A stretch of DNA of 51,254 nt, from contig CAZNDH010000012.1 in NCBI GenBank assembly GCA_964571765.1, positions 1 through 51,254 of the forward strand. The letters are read 5' to 3'. The position numbers were made by a program, and so were the translations under genes. This document shows, piece by piece, positions 8,148-16,203 of the stretch. The notes beneath the pieces were generated by a model, which was not told the origin of the DNA, did no database searches, and saw only the letters and a list, made by a program, of their open reading frames with translations. Every line of letters begins with the position of its first letter. The stretch's first letter is position 1. This DNA is from ZC4RG35 sp964571765 (GTDB lineage: Bacteria > Actinomycetota > Acidimicrobiia > Spongiisociales > ZC4RG35).

Positions 8148-8666
8148 TCACGATTCGGGTAGGTACCACCGGGCTGCATCCTCGGGCGTGTAGCCGTGCT
8201 CGGCCATGGTGGCCAGCATCCCGTCCTCGTTCCAGGCGTGCCAACGCCGTGGGGTGATCACCAGGGTCACATCCATGATCGGGAGGAAGGTGCGGGAGAA
8301 CGCCACCCGGCCTTCATCGGTGAGGTAGCGATCCGCCGTCCGAGCGTTCAACTCCTGTGCCTCCTCTCCACGAATCAGCTCCGAAGTGCCATCCGCCGCC
8401 ACCCACCCGTCGTCCAAACCTCGCACCCCGGAGGCGATCACCAGCACCCGCGCCCTCGGGTCACGCTCCAGGTTGCGGATCTTGCGGGTGGTCGCACCCG
8501 ACGGGATGAAGAACCGCTCCTCCTCGAAGGTGAAACCCACAGGGACGGTGTGCGGTGAGCCGTCGGGGTTGACGGTGGCGAGGATGGCGTCCCCCCGCCC
8601 GCCGAGGAGTGGTGTGGCCCAGCCGGGTAGTCCGGGTTCGGTGCGGTATGCCTGGTGCGTGCTCAC
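8148..8666 (-). CDS. PPOX-class (pyridoxamine oxidase-like, probably F420 or flavin) protein
   Basis: 172 residues of the split-barrel PPOX family. AILATVNPDGSPHTVPVGF and RKIRNLERDPRARVLV are the flavin/F420-binding strands typical of actinobacterial PPOX-class F420-dependent enzymes. The C-terminal WHAWNEDG and YTPEDAARWYLPES segment is also usual. Substrate unknown; some relatives reduce biliverdin or unsaturated carbonyls. Start GTG at 8666 has no clear ribosome-binding site. It lies 154 bp upstream of the TPR-cyclase on the same strand. Confidence 0.85.
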   Translation of the reverse strand: MSTHQAYRTEPGLPGWATPLLGGRGDAILATVNPDGSPHTVPVGFTFEEERFFIPSGATTRKIRNLERDPRARVLVIASGVRGLDDGWVAADGTSELIRGEEAQELNARTADRYLTDEGRVAFSRTFLPIMDVTLVITPRRWHAWNEDGMLATMAEHGYTPEDAARWYLPES

Positions 8667-9220
8667 GAGAGGTTGTCGAGGGCTCGTTTGGCCGAACCTA
8701 ACACGCCTGCTCGGCCCGAGCCAGAACGAGAAACACGGCCGAGAGCCACACCCTCAGGGCTCAGTCTTCATCCGACGTATCAAGCCCACATCGATCCCGG
8801 ACCGGGCCCGGAGGCAGGCCGGCCGACGGAGCCGCTTCCAACTCCAGGGCGCTCTGACCACATCGGCTGGGTGATGTCGGGTGGGGCCCACATTTCGAGG
8901 CGAAACCATCCTCGGGGAAGGACGCGAAAAACCCCGAGGGAGTGTCAACCGAAGTCATCACCCTCTCGGGGCTTTCGACCCGACTCGTGCTCCGGCCCGA
9001 AGACCGGTCCACCAGACGGATACCGAATTCACCTCTCGGTCAATTCCGTCCCGGACTGAGGTTGCCCTCAACCCGGTAACCCAAAGATAGACAGGTTGTC
9101 GCCGGTTGTGCACATCGAAACGTAGATTGTTTTTCGCGATCTCGGGATTCGAACCCTGAGGCGCCTTCACCACGCCGGGGGCAAGCCCATTGGCTCCGGC
9201 TCCTGGGTGATCATCGAGGG
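8667..9220. other. 554-bp region without a convincing gene
   Basis: No frame here shows recognisable protein. The region holds a minus-strand Rho-independent terminator (8927-8971) and a tRNA T-arm-like motif (9142-9161, minus) without a matching cloverleaf. It could include a long 3' UTR of the HExxH gene or a small RNA on the minus strand. Confidence 0.5.
8927..8971 (-). terminator. Rho-independent terminator, minus strand
   Basis: On the minus strand CCCCGAG (8971-8965) pairs with CTCGGGG (8938-8932). The stem extends inward with one mismatch to about 13 bp and is followed at once by TTTTT (8931-8927). The nearest upstream minus gene ends about 250 bp away at 9221. Confidence 0.75.
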
Positions 9221-9784
9221 TCAACCCCGACCAGGGAGCCCGGTGTCGTCGAGCCAACGGGAGATCTCGATCAGGGTCTCGACGAACTCCTCGCCATGTC
9301 CGGCGGAGACGACATGGGCCATCTCGTGGGCCACGATCCAGGCCCGGGCCGGGCGTTGGATCAGGATGGTCCGGGTGTCCGGCTGGTACACCCCGCCGAG
9401 CCGACCTTCGAGACGGTCGACCACGATGAGACTCACCGGGTCGACCCCGAGGAACCCGGCGATGTCATCGGCCAGGGCCACCGCCTCGGTCTCGTTGAGG
9501 AAGGTGGTGGAGAGACGACTCATCACCACCACCAGACCGGCGTCGATCAACCGCTCCTGGATCATGCAGTAGTCGAACCGGCAGATCTCCAACCCGCTGT
9601 CAGAAACCGGTGGGGTCCGGCCGAACACGTTGTACAGGGGGACCGCGGCCAACGAGAGGGCGGTGATCACCGCCACCACGACCATCGCCCCTCTCCGCCA
9701 ACCGGGCGAGCCGGGTAGGTCGTCCTCGGGCTCTTCCTCATCCCAGAGGTCGAAGGACTCCTCCTCCTGGTACTCGATGTCCAC
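9221..9784 (-). CDS. Membrane-anchored putative zinc metallopeptidase (HExxH, SprT-like motif)
   Basis: 187 residues. An acidic cytoplasmic N-terminus (1-27, EEESFDLWDEEEPEDD) precedes one membrane helix at about 33-50 (AMVVVAVITALSLAAVPL). The outer domain ends with AWIVAHEMAHVVSAGHGEEF at about 150-168, a clear HExxH followed by GHGxxF. This arrangement resembles SprT/WLM-type zinc metallopeptidases, where the third His lies just downstream. Two cysteines near 68-73 (ICRFDYC) could form a disulfide. Start GTG at 9784. Substrate unknown; I infer an extracytoplasmic or wall-facing protease. Confidence 0.75.
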   Translation of the reverse strand: MDIEYQEEESFDLWDEEEPEDDLPGSPGWRRGAMVVVAVITALSLAAVPLYNVFGRTPPVSDSGLEICRFDYCMIQERLIDAGLVVVMSRLSTTFLNETEAVALADDIAGFLGVDPVSLIVVDRLEGRLGGVYQPDTRTILIQRPARAWIVAHEMAHVVSAGHGEEFVETLIEISRWLDDTGLPGRG

Positions 9785-9855
9785 CAGCTCAGGGTATGAA
9801 CCCCTGCCAGATACCGACGTCGGCGGCTCACGCTCACACGGTCTCCGACCGGGTG

Positions 9856-10764
9856 TCAGTCGACGAAGTCGAACAGCCCGATACCGGTGTCGCGCCGTGA
9901 CACTTCCCAGAGGGTGTCGACCGCGCGATCGAGTCCGGGACGGCGGGGAGCACGGAGGACCGGGGGGCCCCTGGTGATGTAACGAGGCGAGACCAGCATC
10001 TGCCCATCGAGGTCGGGGTCGGTGGCCGCCCGGACCGACATCGAGGCCCCCTCCTCAGGGGAGGAGCCGAAGATCGATCCGGCGAACCAGTGCCAAAACC
10101 GCCCGGTCCAGCCGACACCACCTTCTTTGATCGTGGTCGCCTGGAGGTTGGTGCTGGAGAAACCGGGGTCGGCGACAACGCTCCGTGCCGCCAGACCCCG
10201 CCGGTCGAACTCCCGTTGCAGCCCGATCCCGAACAGGTAGCAGGCCAGCTTCGACCGGTTGTATGCCTTCCACGGGGTGTATCCCTTGACCAGGTGGGGG
10301 TCGTCGGGGTCGATGCGGCGGGCGACGTGCCGGGCGAAGCTGGTCAATGAGACCACCCGGGCCTCCTCGGCGGCGAGCAATGCCGGCATCAGCCGGGCGG
10401 TGAGCACCCAGTGACCGAGATGGTTGACCCCGAGCTGCATCTCGAAGCCGTCCACCGTTCTCCGTTGGGGCATGGCCATCACCCCGGCGTTGTTGACCAG
10501 GATGTCGACGCGGTCCCCGAGGATCATCCTCGCCGCCTGGCCCACCGACTCCAGCGAAGAGAGGTCGAGGTCGACCACGGTCAGGGTGGCGTCGGGAAGG
10601 GTGGAGCGGATGCTCCGTTCGGCCCCGGCGGCCTTGACCCGATCGCGGACCGCCATCACCACCGCGGCGCCCGCCCCGGCCAGAGCCTTGGCCGTCTCCA
10701 GGCCGAGCCCCGAGTTGGCTCCGGTGACCACCGCCACCCTCCCGCCGAGGTCGGGGATGTCCAC
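9856..10764 (-). CDS. Short-chain dehydrogenase, retinol dehydrogenase/WWOX-like
   Basis: 302-residue SDR with TGANSGLG cofactor motif at about 15-22, VDLDLSS, LVNNAGVMAMP, catalytic Ser in VVSLTSFAR and the YNRSK Tyr/Lys pair. The long C-terminal region after DPGFSSTN is typical of the retinol-dehydrogenase-like subgroup that uses NADP(H) on hydrophobic alcohols. Start is GTG at 10764, 11 bases after the stop of the SnoaL-like gene, so the two form an operon with the SnoaL-like gene first. Substrate unknown. Confidence 0.9.
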   Translation of the reverse strand: MDIPDLGGRVAVVTGANSGLGLETAKALAGAGAAVVMAVRDRVKAAGAERSIRSTLPDATLTVVDLDLSSLESVGQAARMILGDRVDILVNNAGVMAMPQRRTVDGFEMQLGVNHLGHWVLTARLMPALLAAEEARVVSLTSFARHVARRIDPDDPHLVKGYTPWKAYNRSKLACYLFGIGLQREFDRRGLAARSVVADPGFSSTNLQATTIKEGGVGWTGRFWHWFAGSIFGSSPEEGASMSVRAATDPDLDGQMLVSPRYITRGPPVLRAPRRPGLDRAVDTLWEVSRRDTGIGLFDFVD

Positions 10765-10775
10765 CCGCGTCCGAC

Positions 10776-11156
10776 TCAGCCGAACCGCGAGAAGAAGTCG
10801 ATGATCGCTTGGGTGTCGTCGGAGAAGGCCCAGCGTTCGGTGATCTTGCCCTCCTCGACGTGGGCGATCTCGGCGGTCCGGTAGCTGAACTCGTCGCCGC
10901 CATCCCGGACCGTGGCCTGGACCAAGCCGACGATGTGCTCGTCGTTGGCCACCACGTCGTGGACGTCGACCTCGAAGTCGACCCCTTCAAAACCGCTAAG
11001 GGCCTCGGCTACCGCATCGAGGCCCCGAAGGGGCTCGGCTGAGCCGATCTGCCACCAGACCAGGTCCTCGGCGAAGTAGTCCTCAGGGGCTCCCTGGCCA
11101 CCCATCATCGCCTCCATCGCCGTTCGGTATAGCTGTGCATTGGGATGCTCTGACAT
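10776..11156 (-). CDS. SnoaL-like (NTF2 fold) protein
   Basis: 126 residues with the NTF2/SnoaL flow: opening helix LYRTAMEAMMGG, FAEDLVWWQIGSAEPLRG, then strands VDVHDVVANDEHIVGLVQ and AEIAHVEEGKITERWAFSDD. Such proteins are polyketide-cyclase or isomerase-like enzymes or simple ligand binders. The ATG at 11156 is chosen over the longer frame because a GAGGAGG box lies eight bases upstream. Coupled by 11 bp to the downstream SDR, suggesting a shared small-molecule pathway. Confidence 0.87.
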   Translation of the reverse strand: MSEHPNAQLYRTAMEAMMGGQGAPEDYFAEDLVWWQIGSAEPLRGLDAVAEALSGFEGVDFEVDVHDVVANDEHIVGLVQATVRDGGDEFSYRTAEIAHVEEGKITERWAFSDDTQAIIDFFSRFG

Positions 11157-11231
11157 TGGACGCTCCTCCTCGAGAGCCATTTCACGGCAACCTACTCCCA
11201 TTCGAGGAAACACATCCGGGGTACAGGGGTA

Positions 11232-11248
11232 AGGTCATATGGTGACCT
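11232..11248. promoter_or_regulatory. Palindrome AGGTCA-N5-TGACCT
   Basis: Perfect 6-bp arms, 11232-11237 and 11243-11248, overlapping the start codon of the small charged protein and 76 bp upstream of the divergent SnoaL-like gene. Possible repressor operator; no regulator is encoded next to it. Confidence 0.4.
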
Positions 11249-11445
11249 CGGATAAACCGACCCCACCAGAAACCGACCAGGAGCGTTCCGCCCGTCACGA
11301 GCGGGAGCGTCTCGAGGACCACGAGCGCCACGAAAGGGATCGCAAGGAGGCCTCGGACCGTCATGAGGAGGAGCGGCTCTCCGCCCGGGCCATCCGCGAG
11401 GCCAAGCCCGAAGAAGACGACGAAGACCAGGAAGACGACGACTGA
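11239..11445 (+). CDS. Small, highly charged hypothetical protein
   Basis: 68 residues dominated by Glu, Asp, Arg and His (ERSARHERERLEDHERHERD), ending in a run of acidic residues. Probably a single charged helix or coiled coil. ATG at 11239 is preceded by GGGGTAAGG. No family is recognised and the composition is close to what random high-GC frames can give, so its reality is uncertain. Confidence 0.4.
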   Translation: MVTSDKPTPPETDQERSARHERERLEDHERHERDRKEASDRHEEERLSARAIREAKPEEDDEDQEDDD

Positions 11446-11785
11446 CCCTTCCTGGGTGTTCTTCGCATCACTCGGTCACCTGCGCTCCGACCACCCGCAC
11501 CATTCGGGGGATCGCCTCAGAGGGGGTCGAAGTCGGCCCCGAGCACGGCCTTCCCGAAGCAGCGGTGATCGACTGCGACCACCTGGTCACCGTCGCCAGA
11601 GCCGCCTCGGCCCAAGCCCGATGGCAGGCTCGACCCGGGGGCACGAGCCCAGCTCGACCGAGCATTGCGGTACCCGCTGGACATCCTCGACTGAGCGCCA
11701 CTCCCCATCGACAGGCTACGATTCCTGAACGACTGTTCAGGACGCGGCTGTGCCGGGTACAGTGCGACCACCAAGCGGAGCAACC
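11446..11785. other. 340-bp upstream region of the GcvT-like operon
   Basis: No gene seen. The main feature is a 7-bp-arm palindrome at 11724-11741. The ribosome-binding GCGGAG lies just before 11786. Confidence 0.5.
11724..11741. promoter_or_regulatory. Perfect palindrome, TetR-type candidate operator
   Basis: CCTGAAC-GACT-GTTCAGG, perfect 7-bp arms, 45 bp upstream of the GcvT-like start codon. The shape is that of a TetR-family operator. No TetR gene lies in the window, so the regulator would be encoded elsewhere. Confidence 0.6.
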
Positions 11786-12985
11786 ATGATCCGTCAGACA
11801 CCCTTCCATCCACGGACCGCCGAGGCCAACCAGACCGGGCTGTGGAGCCACTGGTCGGGATACCTGGCCACCGACCGCTACCACTCGTCGGACAAGTTCG
11901 AATACTTCGCCATCCGCAACTCGGCGGGGGTGATCGACACCTCTCCGTTGTACAAGTACCGGATCTACGGCCGGGACGCCGAGCGCTTCCTCGCCGGGGT
12001 CCTCACCCGGGACATCCGGAAGTGCCGTCCGGGACAGGCCCAATACACCGCTTGGTCCGACGACGACGGCTGGGTGCTCGAGGACGGGGTGATCCTCCGC
12101 CTCTCCGACGACGAGTTCCTCCTCACCGTCGCCGAGCCCAACATGGCCTACCTCACCGGCCTGGTGGGGTCGATGTCGGTGGCGGTCGAGGACCTCTCGG
12201 CGGCGATGGGCGCCCTGGCCCTCCAGGGCCCATACTCCCGGGAGATCATGGCCAAGCTGGCTCCCGAGGTCGAGGGGATCGGGTACTTCCACCTCACCCC
12301 GGCCAAGATCGGGGACGCCTCGGTGACCGTCTCCCGCACCGGATACACCGGCGACCTCGGCTACGAGATCTGGGTCGAGGCCGACGACTGCCTCGACGTC
12401 TGGGACCGCCTCTTCGAAGTGGCCGCCCCCTACGGGGTGATCCCGGCGGGCCAGACCGCCCTGCTCATCAGCAGGATCGAAGCCGGCCTGATCCTCATCG
12501 ACGTCGACTTCCACTCGGCCCGCTACGCCTGGAACGATGAGCAGCGGGCCACTGCCCTGGAGCTCAACATGGGGTGGATGCTCCGTGACCTCGCCGACAA
12601 CGACCGGGCCTTCATCGGGCGGCGGGCCATAGAACGAGAGATCGCCGAGAAGACCTCACGGTGGAAGACGGTGGGGATCACCGTCGACTGGGAGGACTGG
12701 AACCGGGTCTACGACGAGCGGGGCCTCATCCCCCCCAAAGACCACACCCCGGAGCATGGGGGGATGATGCTCTACGACGAGAGGATCGAGCGCATCGGGT
12801 GGACCCCCAGCTTCGTCTACTCCCCGATCATGCAACGTCACATCGGCATTGCCCGGCTCCGGCCCGATCACGCCAAACTGGGGACCCGGGTCGGTCTCGA
12901 GGTCACCATCGATCACCGCTACGACGTGGTGGCCGCCGAGGTGACCCGGATGCCCTTCTACAACCCGTCGAGAAAGACAGCCTGA
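11786..12985 (+). CDS. GcvT-family aminomethyltransferase-like, tetrahydrofolate-binding protein
   Basis: 399 residues. It begins with the GcvT pattern (IRNSAGVIDTSPLYKYRIYG) and shows ALQGPYS, the hallmark SRTGYTGDLGYEIWVE (about 188-203), and RIEAGLILIDVDF. The C-terminal barrel is typical of GcvT/DmdA proteins. This fold transfers a one-carbon unit from an N- or S-methyl substrate to tetrahydrofolate. No glycine-cleavage P or H protein is nearby, so it is not the glycine system T protein; a DmdA-like or methylamine-type demethylase is more likely. The ATG at 11786 follows GCGGAG. It is followed after 9 bp by a flavoprotein gene, suggesting that the two act on one substrate. Confidence 0.88.
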   Translation: MIRQTPFHPRTAEANQTGLWSHWSGYLATDRYHSSDKFEYFAIRNSAGVIDTSPLYKYRIYGRDAERFLAGVLTRDIRKCRPGQAQYTAWSDDDGWVLEDGVILRLSDDEFLLTVAEPNMAYLTGLVGSMSVAVEDLSAAMGALALQGPYSREIMAKLAPEVEGIGYFHLTPAKIGDASVTVSRTGYTGDLGYEIWVEADDCLDVWDRLFEVAAPYGVIPAGQTALLISRIEAGLILIDVDFHSARYAWNDEQRATALELNMGWMLRDLADNDRAFIGRRAIEREIAEKTSRWKTVGITVDWEDWNRVYDERGLIPPKDHTPEHGGMMLYDERIERIGWTPSFVYSPIMQRHIGIARLRPDHAKLGTRVGLEVTIDHRYDVVAAEVTRMPFYNPSRKTA

Positions 12986-12994
12986 GGTAGACCA

Positions 12995-14590
12995 ATGGCA
13001 GCCAAGAGCAAGTACGACGCCATCGTCATCGGAGGGGGTCACAACGGTCTGGTGAACGGGGCCTACCTGGCCCAGGCCGGGCTCAAGACCCTGATCCTGG
13101 AACGCCGCCACCTGGTGGGCGGGGCGGCGATCACCGAGGAGCTCCATCCCGGGTTCAGCTTCACCACCTTCTCCTACGCCCTCAGCCTGCTCCGCCCCGA
13201 GATCATCCACGAGCTGGAGTTGACCAAACACGGGTTCATGCCCCTGCTGATGCCTTCCACCTTCGCCCCCACCGACGACGGGGACTACCTGCTCATGGGT
13301 CAGGACAAGGGGGAGAACCACCACGAGATCACCCGACACTCCCCCCACGACGCCGACGCCTATGACGCCTACGGCCACATGATGGAACAGGTGGTCCACG
13401 CCGTCCGCCCGCTGATGGACTCGATCCCACCCGACATCACCTCGAAGGACTCCGAGGAGCGGGCCCGGATGGCAGCGATCGGCTCCTACATCGCCGACCT
13501 TCCCCCTCGGGTGCTCCACAACCTGGTCCGCCTGCTCACCGGGAGCGCCGCCGACATCCTCGAGGACTACTTCGAGACGGACATCATGCAGGGCTGGCTG
13601 GCCTCATCGGGCATCATCGGGACCAAGGTGGGACCCCGCTCCCAGGGGTCGGGTCTGGTCCTCCTCTACCACTCTTTCGGGGAGCACGACGGCGCCTACG
13701 GGGCCTGGGCCTTCCACAAGGGGGGCAACGGCGGGTTCACCCAGGTGCTGGCCCGGGCCGCCGAGTCGTTCGGCGCCGAGATCCGCCTCGAGTCGCCGGT
13801 CGACCATCTGATCACCAGGAACGGACGGGCCTCCGGGGTGGTCCTCTCCGACGGCACCGAGTTGGAGGCCAAGACGGTGGTCTCCGCCCTCGACCCCCGG
13901 CGGACCTTCCTCGAGCTGGTCGACCCCCGCGAGCTGCCCTCCGACCTGGTCGAGGACATAAGGCGGTTCAAGTTCCAGGGGACCTCGGCCAAGGTCAACT
14001 TCGCCCTCGACGCCAACCCCACTTTCCCCGGTCTCGAAGGCCGATCCGACCACTACCGCGGCTTCCTCAACATCGGGCCCAGCCTCGACTATCTGGAGCG
14101 GGCCTTCGACGACGCCAAGTACGGGTGGTACAGCCAGCGCCCCTACATCGACGGCTGCATCCAGTCGAACATCGACCCCGACATGGCACCTCCGGGCAAG
14201 GCGGTGATGTCCAACTTCATCCAGTACGCCCCCTATCACCTGAGGGAGAGCGACTGGGACACCGAGAAGGAGAACCTGGGTGACATCGTCCAAGCCCGCC
14301 TCGAGGAGGTCTTCCCCGGGTTCGGTGACCTGGTCCTCCATCGCGAGGTGGTCACCCCACTCGACATTGAGCGGACCGTGGGGCTCACCGAGGGCAACAT
14401 CTTCGCCGGGGAGTTCCTGGCGCCCCAGATGTTCTTCTTCCGCCCCGCCCCCGGGTGGAACCAGTACCGCACCCCGATCGAGGGCTACTACCAATGCGGG
14501 TCGGGCACTCACCCCGGCGGGTGTGTCATGGGGGCCCCCGGCCGCTTCGCCTCCCAACAGATCATCGGCGACCTCACCAAGAAGAAGTAG
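12995..14590 (+). CDS. NAD(P)/FAD-dependent oxidoreductase, PYROXD2/phytoene-desaturase-like
   Basis: 531 residues. The N-terminal dinucleotide-binding motif is VIGGGHNGLVNGAYLAQAG with the acidic end LILERR, then the LVGGAA turn. The C-terminal FAD motif is YYQCGSGTHPGGCVMGAPGR. Together these mark the PYROXD2 branch of phytoene-desaturase-like amine/hydrocarbon oxidoreductases. I do not take it as a carotenoid enzyme: no other crt genes are present. The AGGTAG box before ATG 12995 and the 9-bp gap to the GcvT-like gene indicate one operon. The pair could oxidise a methylated substrate and pass the one-carbon unit to folate; this is inference. Confidence 0.9.
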   Translation: MAAKSKYDAIVIGGGHNGLVNGAYLAQAGLKTLILERRHLVGGAAITEELHPGFSFTTFSYALSLLRPEIIHELELTKHGFMPLLMPSTFAPTDDGDYLLMGQDKGENHHEITRHSPHDADAYDAYGHMMEQVVHAVRPLMDSIPPDITSKDSEERARMAAIGSYIADLPPRVLHNLVRLLTGSAADILEDYFETDIMQGWLASSGIIGTKVGPRSQGSGLVLLYHSFGEHDGAYGAWAFHKGGNGGFTQVLARAAESFGAEIRLESPVDHLITRNGRASGVVLSDGTELEAKTVVSALDPRRTFLELVDPRELPSDLVEDIRRFKFQGTSAKVNFALDANPTFPGLEGRSDHYRGFLNIGPSLDYLERAFDDAKYGWYSQRPYIDGCIQSNIDPDMAPPGKAVMSNFIQYAPYHLRESDWDTEKENLGDIVQARLEEVFPGFGDLVLHREVVTPLDIERTVGLTEGNIFAGEFLAPQMFFFRPAPGWNQYRTPIEGYYQCGSGTHPGGCVMGAPGRFASQQIIGDLTKKK

Positions 14591-14646
14591 CCGCCAGCGG
14601 GGGGTGGCCAAGTTGCTCCCGAGGCCGGTCGCCGGCGGCGGATAGT

Positions 14647-15930
14647 TCAGTGGCCCAGGGAAAGGGGCTCGGTATCGGGGTGGGGAACCTCACAGGAAGG
14701 TACCTCGCGCTGACGGGTGCGGTCGAGGCGGGTCGCCCCCGGCCAGAAGAGGAAGGCAGCCCCCAGGACCACCACCCCAGAGGACAGCATGGTGCCCTGG
14801 ACTCCGAAAGTGGCGGCCAAGACCGGGGCGAAGGTGAGGGGGATGAGATGGCCCACCTCGGAGTGCATCTGGTTGACCCCCATGGTCCGGCCCATCATGC
14901 GCTCGGTGGTGTTGATGTGGAGCAGGGTGCGGTGTAGCGGCACCAGCATCCCGATGAGGACGCCCCAGATCACCCCGGCGGTCATCACCACCGGGAGTCT
15001 CCCGGTGCCGACATAGGCGACCACGCCCAGGGCGTTGAGACCGACCAGGACGGTGAGGGTCCGCGCCGACCGGAGGTGTTGGGGAAGTCGGGTGGCCAGG
15101 ACGGTCCCGGTGACCAGCCCGACCCCGAACAATGAGTTGACCCAACCCAGGGTCTCCACCTCGACTCCGACCACGTCACGGAAGAACAACGGCTCGAGGG
15201 CGCTGAAGAACCCGAAGAGAAGCCACACCGATGAGCCGAGGAGGATGTAGAAGCGAAGACGCTCGTTGCCATAGGCGTGGCGGAACCCCTCCTTGAGCTC
15301 GCTGAACCCGGTGGTGTGCTCCTCACTCACCGAAGCCGACACCCTGATCTTCACCGGGGCGACCAACATGGCGGCGATCGCCGCAGTGACCGCGTTGAGG
15401 ACGAAGATCCCGTCGACGCCCACCGTGCCGGCGATCACCGCCCCCGCCGCCGGCCCGATGATGAAGGCAACCCAGACCGACCCTTCGATGAGCCCGTTGA
15501 TCCGGGCCAGCTGGTCCTCGTCTTCGGTGAGGAAGGGGGCGAACGAGGAGATTGCGGTGTGGATCGGGGCCCCGACCAAACCGAAGGCGAAGGTGGCCAC
15601 GGTGAGGGCGGGAAGGGTGTCGGCGAACACCATGGCGATCGCCACCGGGATGAAGATGATCTCACCCCACATCACCACCCGGCGAGGGTTGAGCCGGTCG
15701 ACCAGCACTCCGGCCACCGAGGCTCCGATCAGGGAGGCCACTCCCAGTGACGCCATGACAATGGCCAACTGTCCCGGGGTGGCCCTCAGGTCGAAGGCGG
15801 CCTTGCCCCAGATGCCGACGAAGAAGGCCGCCTCGCCTCCGATCCGGGAGATGAAGCGCGCCAGGACGACACGTCGGGCGTCGGGATTGGACCTCAACGG
15901 CATTCTTCGGGCGTCGGCATTGGACAGCAC
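14647..15930 (-). CDS. MFS transporter
   Basis: About 427 residues with 12 predicted membrane helices in two halves. The first inter-helix loop has the GVLVDRLNPRRVV form of the MFS signature. The family resembles EntS/macrolide-efflux (MefA-like) MFS_3 proteins. Starts are possible at GTG 15930 or ATG 15903; neither has a strong ribosome-binding site. Likely exports a small molecule or drug; substrate unknown. Convergent with the flavoprotein gene. Confidence 0.88.
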   Translation of the reverse strand: MLSNADARRMPLRSNPDARRVVLARFISRIGGEAAFFVGIWGKAAFDLRATPGQLAIVMASLGVASLIGASVAGVLVDRLNPRRVVMWGEIIFIPVAIAMVFADTLPALTVATFAFGLVGAPIHTAISSFAPFLTEDEDQLARINGLIEGSVWVAFIIGPAAGAVIAGTVGVDGIFVLNAVTAAIAAMLVAPVKIRVSASVSEEHTTGFSELKEGFRHAYGNERLRFYILLGSSVWLLFGFFSALEPLFFRDVVGVEVETLGWVNSLFGVGLVTGTVLATRLPQHLRSARTLTVLVGLNALGVVAYVGTGRLPVVMTAGVIWGVLIGMLVPLHRTLLHINTTERMMGRTMGVNQMHSEVGHLIPLTFAPVLAATFGVQGTMLSSGVVVLGAAFLFWPGATRLDRTRQREVPSCEVPHPDTEPLSLGH

Positions 15931-16203
15931 CGGCGCAGAGTAGAGCTCCCGGATACCCCTGGTCGGGCAAAATTGGGTGGGTCGATTCTGGCGTCCTCAC
16001 CCCCAACGCGATGGCGTAGGTCCCCGAGGCCATGCCAATCCTGGCGGGGGCCCTTGACCGACATCACCGACGGCCCACTCCCCCGGCGGGCAACACCGAC
16101 GAGCTGGAGGAACGATTCGCCGAGTGGGCTGTGACTCGCCCGACGGCCGGGGCGCCTGCATCGCCGGGTGGCGTCCGGTCACCCGAGACGGGCGGGGCGG
16201 CCG

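Noticed and set aside
9142..9161. tRNA T-arm-like sequence GGGTTCGAATCCC on the minus strand
   Set aside because: The loop fits, but the T-stem has two mismatched pairs, no acceptor partner is found 60-90 bases upstream and no CCA follows. No cloverleaf can be drawn.
11468..12514. 348-codon minus-strand frame opposite the GcvT-like gene
   Set aside because: Val/Gly/Asp/His-rich shadow typical of high-GC antisense frames; the GcvT motifs on the plus strand are unmistakable.
11786..12985. Glycine-cleavage T protein (gcvT)
   Set aside because: No gcvH or gcvP nearby, and the partner is a flavoprotein; the sequence is a broader GcvT-like family member.
12995..14590. Carotenoid phytoene desaturase linked to the B12 light sensor
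   Set aside because: The flavoprotein belongs to the PYROXD2 branch and no crtB, crtE or other carotenoid gene is present, so a carotenoid role is not supported.
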